A DNA stretch of 10,431 bases from Tannerella sp. (GTDB lineage: Bacteria > Bacteroidota > Bacteroidia > Bacteroidales > Tannerellaceae). How positions within the stretch are numbered: position 1 is the stretch's first letter; each line of letters starts with the position of its first letter. This document shows, piece after piece, positions 7,557-10,431 of this stretch. The DNA lies in NCBI GenBank assembly GCA_031279875.1, contig JAITHS010000213.1, forward strand, positions 1 to 10,431. Reading direction: 5' to 3'. The translations under genes were made by a program, and so were the position numbers. The notes below the pieces were generated by a model. It made no database searches. It was not told the DNA's origin and worked only from the letters and a program-made list of their open reading frames with translations.

Positions 7557-10133
7557 ATGAAACAAATATTATTACTTGCTTTGATAACGGTTTATACCGG
7601 ATGCAGTACCGTTTTGAAGGATGACGACTGGGCGCCGGTAACGCGCCAATCGAAGCCGTGGACGCGCTGGTGGTGGCTGGGAAGCGCCGTCGATTCGGCT
7701 AATCTTACTTATAACCTCGAAGCGTTGAGCCGCGCCGGTATCGGTGGGGTTGAGATTACTCCGATATACGGATTACGTGGCGGTGAAGCACAATATATTG
7801 ATTATCTGTCGCCTCGATGGATGAAAATGTTGGCTTTTACGGAAAAAGAAGCGGCGAGGTTGGGTATGGGAGTAGATATGAACAACGGTACAGGATGGCC
7901 TTTTGGCGGTTTGACGGTCGGTGAAGAGGATGCGGCAAAGAAAGCGGTGTGGAAACAATTATCAGTAGAAATTGCCAACACCCGCCAAAAAGTCAAACGT
8001 GCGGCGCCGGGCGGACAGGGTTTGGTTGTTGACCACTTCAACAAGGCTGCCGTAGAGCGCTATTTAGCACGGTTTGACAGCGCTTTTGCTGTTTCCGGAA
8101 CGCCTTATCCTAACAGTTTTTTTAATGATTCTTACGAAGTTTACGGTGCCGACTGGACACCAACGCTGCTCAACGAGTTTGAACGCAAGCGTGGCTACCG
8201 ACTGCAAGACTATTTCGACGAACTGCTCAACGATGGCGCTACCGACACCTCTGCACGTGTTATAAGCGATTATCGCGAGACTATCGGCGACTTGCTTCAC
8301 GACAATTTTACCCGCACGTGGACTGACTGGGCGCATTCGCACGGCGCGACCGTTCGCAATCAGGCACACGGCTCGCCCGCTAACCTGCTCGACCTTTACG
8401 CGCTCGTTGACATCCCCGAATGCGAAATTTTCGGCATTACCGATTTCGACATACCGGGCTTGCGTAAGGATTCGATTTTCAAGTCCAACGACGGCGACCC
8501 TACGGTGCTGAAATATGCTTCTTCGGCGGCGCATATCACCGGCAAACGTTACACTTCGGCGGAGACATTTACCTGGCTTACAGACCATTTCCGCACGTCG
8601 TTGTCGCAGTGCAAACCGGAAATCGACCTGATGTTTGCTTCGGGCGTCAATCACGTGTTTTTTCACGGCACAGCCTACTCGCCGCGAGAAGCGGAATGGC
8701 CGGGATGGAAGTTTTACGCCGCCGTGGATATGTCGCCGACAAATTCAATCTGGCGCGACGCACCGCCTTTCTTCGATTATATTGCTCGTACTCAGGCGTT
8801 TTTGCAAAGCGGTCAGCCCGACGCCGATTTCCTGCTTTACTTGCCGATTGACGACATTAGGCACTATGTGCGCGGCAATTATTACCTGCCGTTTGCTATT
8901 CACGACATGCGAAAGCGGGTGCCGGAATTTTGTGCTGCCGTAGAAGAAATACTTGCCGAAGGATTTGACTGTGATTATATTTCGGACAGATTTCTGCAAA
9001 CTTGCACCGTAACACCTGATAAACAGATACTTACGCAAGGCGGCGCTATCTATAAGGCTTTGCTGATGCCGTCGGTCAAACGCCTGCCTGTCGAGACGAT
9101 GAGAAAAATTGCAGACTTGATGCAACAAGGAGTTAATGTGCTGTTTATAGGATATTTACCCGATGATGTGCCGGGGTTACACCGTCTCGACGAGCGTCGA
9201 AAAGAGTTCGGAATACTGATGACAAAGATTTCCGACAACATAAATCTGTGTAAATCAGTCAAATCGGCGTTATCTGCATACCAAAACGAGCCGTTTATAG
9301 CCGATTTCGGGGGAAACCTAATCCGTCGCAAGCACGGTCGCAAGCACGGTCGCAAGCACGAAGCGGGTCATATCTATTTCCTTACTATGCTGAAAAACAA
9401 TACGATAGACGGATGGGTGCGGTTAGGAACGGAAGCCCGAAGCGCAGTTTTTTTCAATCCGATGACAGGCGAAAAAGGGAAAGCGCGCATCAACGGCAAC
9501 AATGAAGTTTATCTACAACTCAAACCCGGACAATCTATCATCCTCAAAACGTTTGTAAATCAGGATATTAACACCAAAGAATGGAACTATTACCAATCAA
9601 CCGGCGCAATAACGGAACTCAAAAACGGCTGGAAATTACATTTTATCGAATCATATCCCGCTGTAAATCAGCAATATCAAATAGCAAACCTCGTTTCATG
9701 GACAGATATTCCTAACGACACCATGAAACGAAACATGGGAACTGCCTGTTATTCAACTACTTTCGAAATCGTCAAACAGCCTTTCGGCGAATATCGCTTG
9801 ACTCTTGGCGACGTTCGAGAAAGCGCCCGCGTCAGAATAAACGGTCGGGAAGTAGCCACCCTCTACGCCGTCCCGTTTGAAATCAACATCGGCAAGTACC
9901 TGAAAAACGGCGTAAACACCCTCGACATCGAAGTTACCAACCTCCCCGCAAACCGAATAGCCGACCTTGACCGCAATGGCGTCAACTGGCGTAACTTCAA
10001 CGATATCAACGTAGTAAACGTTTATTACAAAACCGATAAGTATGATACTTGGGATATTGTCCCATCGGGCTTGCTCGGTCCCGTAATCATCGAAGAATTA
10101 AAACCAATTTCAAACCAAATACTGCAACAATGA
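7557..10133 (+). CDS. GH106-type glycosidase lipoprotein (alpha-L-rhamnosidase-like)
   Basis: An 858-residue predicted lipoprotein. The signal peptide ends at Cys16 (VYTGC), and KDDD at residues 21-24 resembles the Lys/acidic export tag that sends Bacteroidetes lipoproteins to the cell surface. The body starts with SKPWTRWWWLGSAVD and AGIGGVEITPIYG, typical of the GH106 (Glyco_hydro_106) family, whose characterised members are alpha-L-rhamnosidases acting on plant and other glycans. Conserved acidic candidates for catalysis are Glu194 (NDSYEVYG) and Glu336 (SAETFTW); this assignment is inferred. A jelly-roll, GH2-like sugar-binding fold occupies about residues 727-858 (for example RVRINGREVATLY). 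It is shorter than the roughly 1100-residue members I know. A KHGR tandem repeat sits at about residues 591-602. The stop overlaps the next gene by ATGA, suggesting translational coupling. Family placement is good; substrate is not certain, since many GH106-like proteins are uncharacterised. Confidence 0.82.
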   Translation: MKQILLLALITVYTGCSTVLKDDDWAPVTRQSKPWTRWWWLGSAVDSANLTYNLEALSRAGIGGVEITPIYGLRGGEAQYIDYLSPRWMKMLAFTEKEAARLGMGVDMNNGTGWPFGGLTVGEEDAAKKAVWKQLSVEIANTRQKVKRAAPGGQGLVVDHFNKAAVERYLARFDSAFAVSGTPYPNSFFNDSYEVYGADWTPTLLNEFERKRGYRLQDYFDELLNDGATDTSARVISDYRETIGDLLHDNFTRTWTDWAHSHGATVRNQAHGSPANLLDLYALVDIPECEIFGITDFDIPGLRKDSIFKSNDGDPTVLKYASSAAHITGKRYTSAETFTWLTDHFRTSLSQCKPEIDLMFASGVNHVFFHGTAYSPREAEWPGWKFYAAVDMSPTNSIWRDAPPFFDYIARTQAFLQSGQPDADFLLYLPIDDIRHYVRGNYYLPFAIHDMRKRVPEFCAAVEEILAEGFDCDYISDRFLQTCTVTPDKQILTQGGAIYKALLMPSVKRLPVETMRKIADLMQQGVNVLFIGYLPDDVPGLHRLDERRKEFGILMTKISDNINLCKSVKSALSAYQNEPFIADFGGNLIRRKHGRKHGRKHEAGHIYFLTMLKNNTIDGWVRLGTEARSAVFFNPMTGEKGKARINGNNEVYLQLKPGQSIILKTFVNQDINTKEWNYYQSTGAITELKNGWKLHFIESYPAVNQQYQIANLVSWTDIPNDTMKRNMGTACYSTTFEIVKQPFGEYRLTLGDVRESARVRINGREVATLYAVPFEINIGKYLKNGVNTLDIEVTNLPANRIADLDRNGVNWRNFNDINVVNVYYKTDKYDTWDIVPSGLLGPVIIEELKPISNQILQQ
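9327..9362 (+). repeat. In-frame 12-bp tandem repeat, three copies
   Basis: The unit CGCAAGCACGGT is present at 9327-9338 and 9339-9350, and a third copy (9351-9362) matches in its first ten bases. It is in frame and codes for a basic RKHGRKHGRKHE segment in the glycosidase. A single RKHE before AGHIYF looks like the ancestral form, so two 12-bp units were probably gained by replication slippage without breaking the frame. Confidence 0.9.
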
Positions 10134-10431
10134 CTTTTGCCGACAACTATTTCGTTCGTTATAAGGCGCTTCCGCCGTTTTTTCCGCTGCCGACTTCGGT
10201 TTCGCTGCCGTCCTACAAAGCACCGGATATGATTGTAATCATTCCCTGTTTAGACGATGAGTGTATTTTTTACACTTTATCGTCTCTCGACGCTGCCGCC
10301 GAAAGAGCAAATACAGGGAACCTCCAAAAATTGATTTTTTCGAGGCCTGCGACTGAGGAAAAAGCGGAGTTTACTGACGTAAATGAGCATTTTGACGAAG
10401 GAGCAAAACGAAGAAAAAACAATTTTTCGAG
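10130..10431 (+). CDS. Probable family 2-like (GT-A) glycosyltransferase, N-terminal 100 residues (cut by window edge)
   Basis: The ATG at 10130 overlaps the glycosidase stop codon (ATGA). The frame is open for 100 codons to the window end. After an aromatic/proline-rich start (about residues 1-30) comes MIVIIPCLDDE followed by a TLSSLDAA helix at about residues 34-55. This matches the first beta strand and helix of GT-A fold glycosyltransferases, where IPCxNE is typical and binds the nucleotide sugar. Asp-Asp-Glu replaces the usual Asn/Asp-Glu. The next stretch (about 65-100) is Lys/Arg/Glu rich and does not show the expected second strand, so the domain may be divergent. No signal peptide is present, so it should be cytoplasmic or membrane-associated. 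Overlap with the upstream gene suggests co-transcription. The DxD motif would lie outside the window. Confidence 0.6.
   Translation, partial: MTFADNYFVRYKALPPFFPLPTSVSLPSYKAPDMIVIIPCLDDECIFYTLSSLDAAAERANTGNLQKLIFSRPATEEKAEFTDVNEHFDEGAKRRKNNFS

Noticed and set aside
8064..8666. 200-codon open frame on the minus strand inside the glycosidase gene
   Set aside because: Antisense shadow of a strongly conserved glycosidase region; no recognisable motif.

Overview
The window looks like chromosomal DNA from a member of the Bacteroidota, most likely Bacteroidales. Three things point there. Promoter-like sites repeatedly match the Bacteroidetes TAnnTTTG (-7) form about 19 bp after a TTTG-like -33 site. 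Start codons follow A/T-rich leaders with no clear Shine-Dalgarno sequence. The proteins are typical of the phylum: a secreted tricorn-type peptidase, a GH106-type glycosidase lipoprotein, a SusC-like STN/plug fragment and a PHP-glycosyltransferase fusion. No tRNA, rRNA, CRISPR array, transposase or phage gene was seen.

Layout, left to right. At 1-166 (minus) is the 5' part of a lipoprotein gene cut by the window edge. It diverges from a complete tricorn-protease homologue at 370-3651 (plus), with a promoter-like site for each in the AT-rich gap. A strong stem-loop at 3660-3686 probably ends the tricorn transcript. A small hypothetical gene (3720-3989, plus) follows and appears shortened at its C-terminus. 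It converges with a large minus-strand gene (4008-6635) encoding a PHP metal-dependent phosphoesterase domain joined through a helical linker to a GT4-type glycosyltransferase. Next is a frameshifted minus-strand gene (6796-7457) for an exported STN domain plus TonB-receptor plug that stops before any beta-barrel. It diverges from a GH106-type glycosidase lipoprotein gene (7557-10133, plus), which contains an in-frame 12-bp tandem repeat. The glycosidase overlaps, by ATGA, the start of a glycosyltransferase-2-like gene that runs off the right edge (10130-10431).

How they fit together. There is no single obvious operon: most genes have their own promoter-like site. The themes are envelope-located peptide and glycan processing: a periplasmic peptidase, a probably surface-exposed glycosidase lipoprotein, a remnant of SusC-type uptake machinery, and two glycosyltransferases. 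The broken STN/plug gene and the shortened small ORF suggest some gene decay. I did not find a convincing new defence or mobile system. The most unusual items are the PHP-GT4 fusion, the barrel-less frameshifted STN-plug gene and the 12-bp repeat in the glycosidase.
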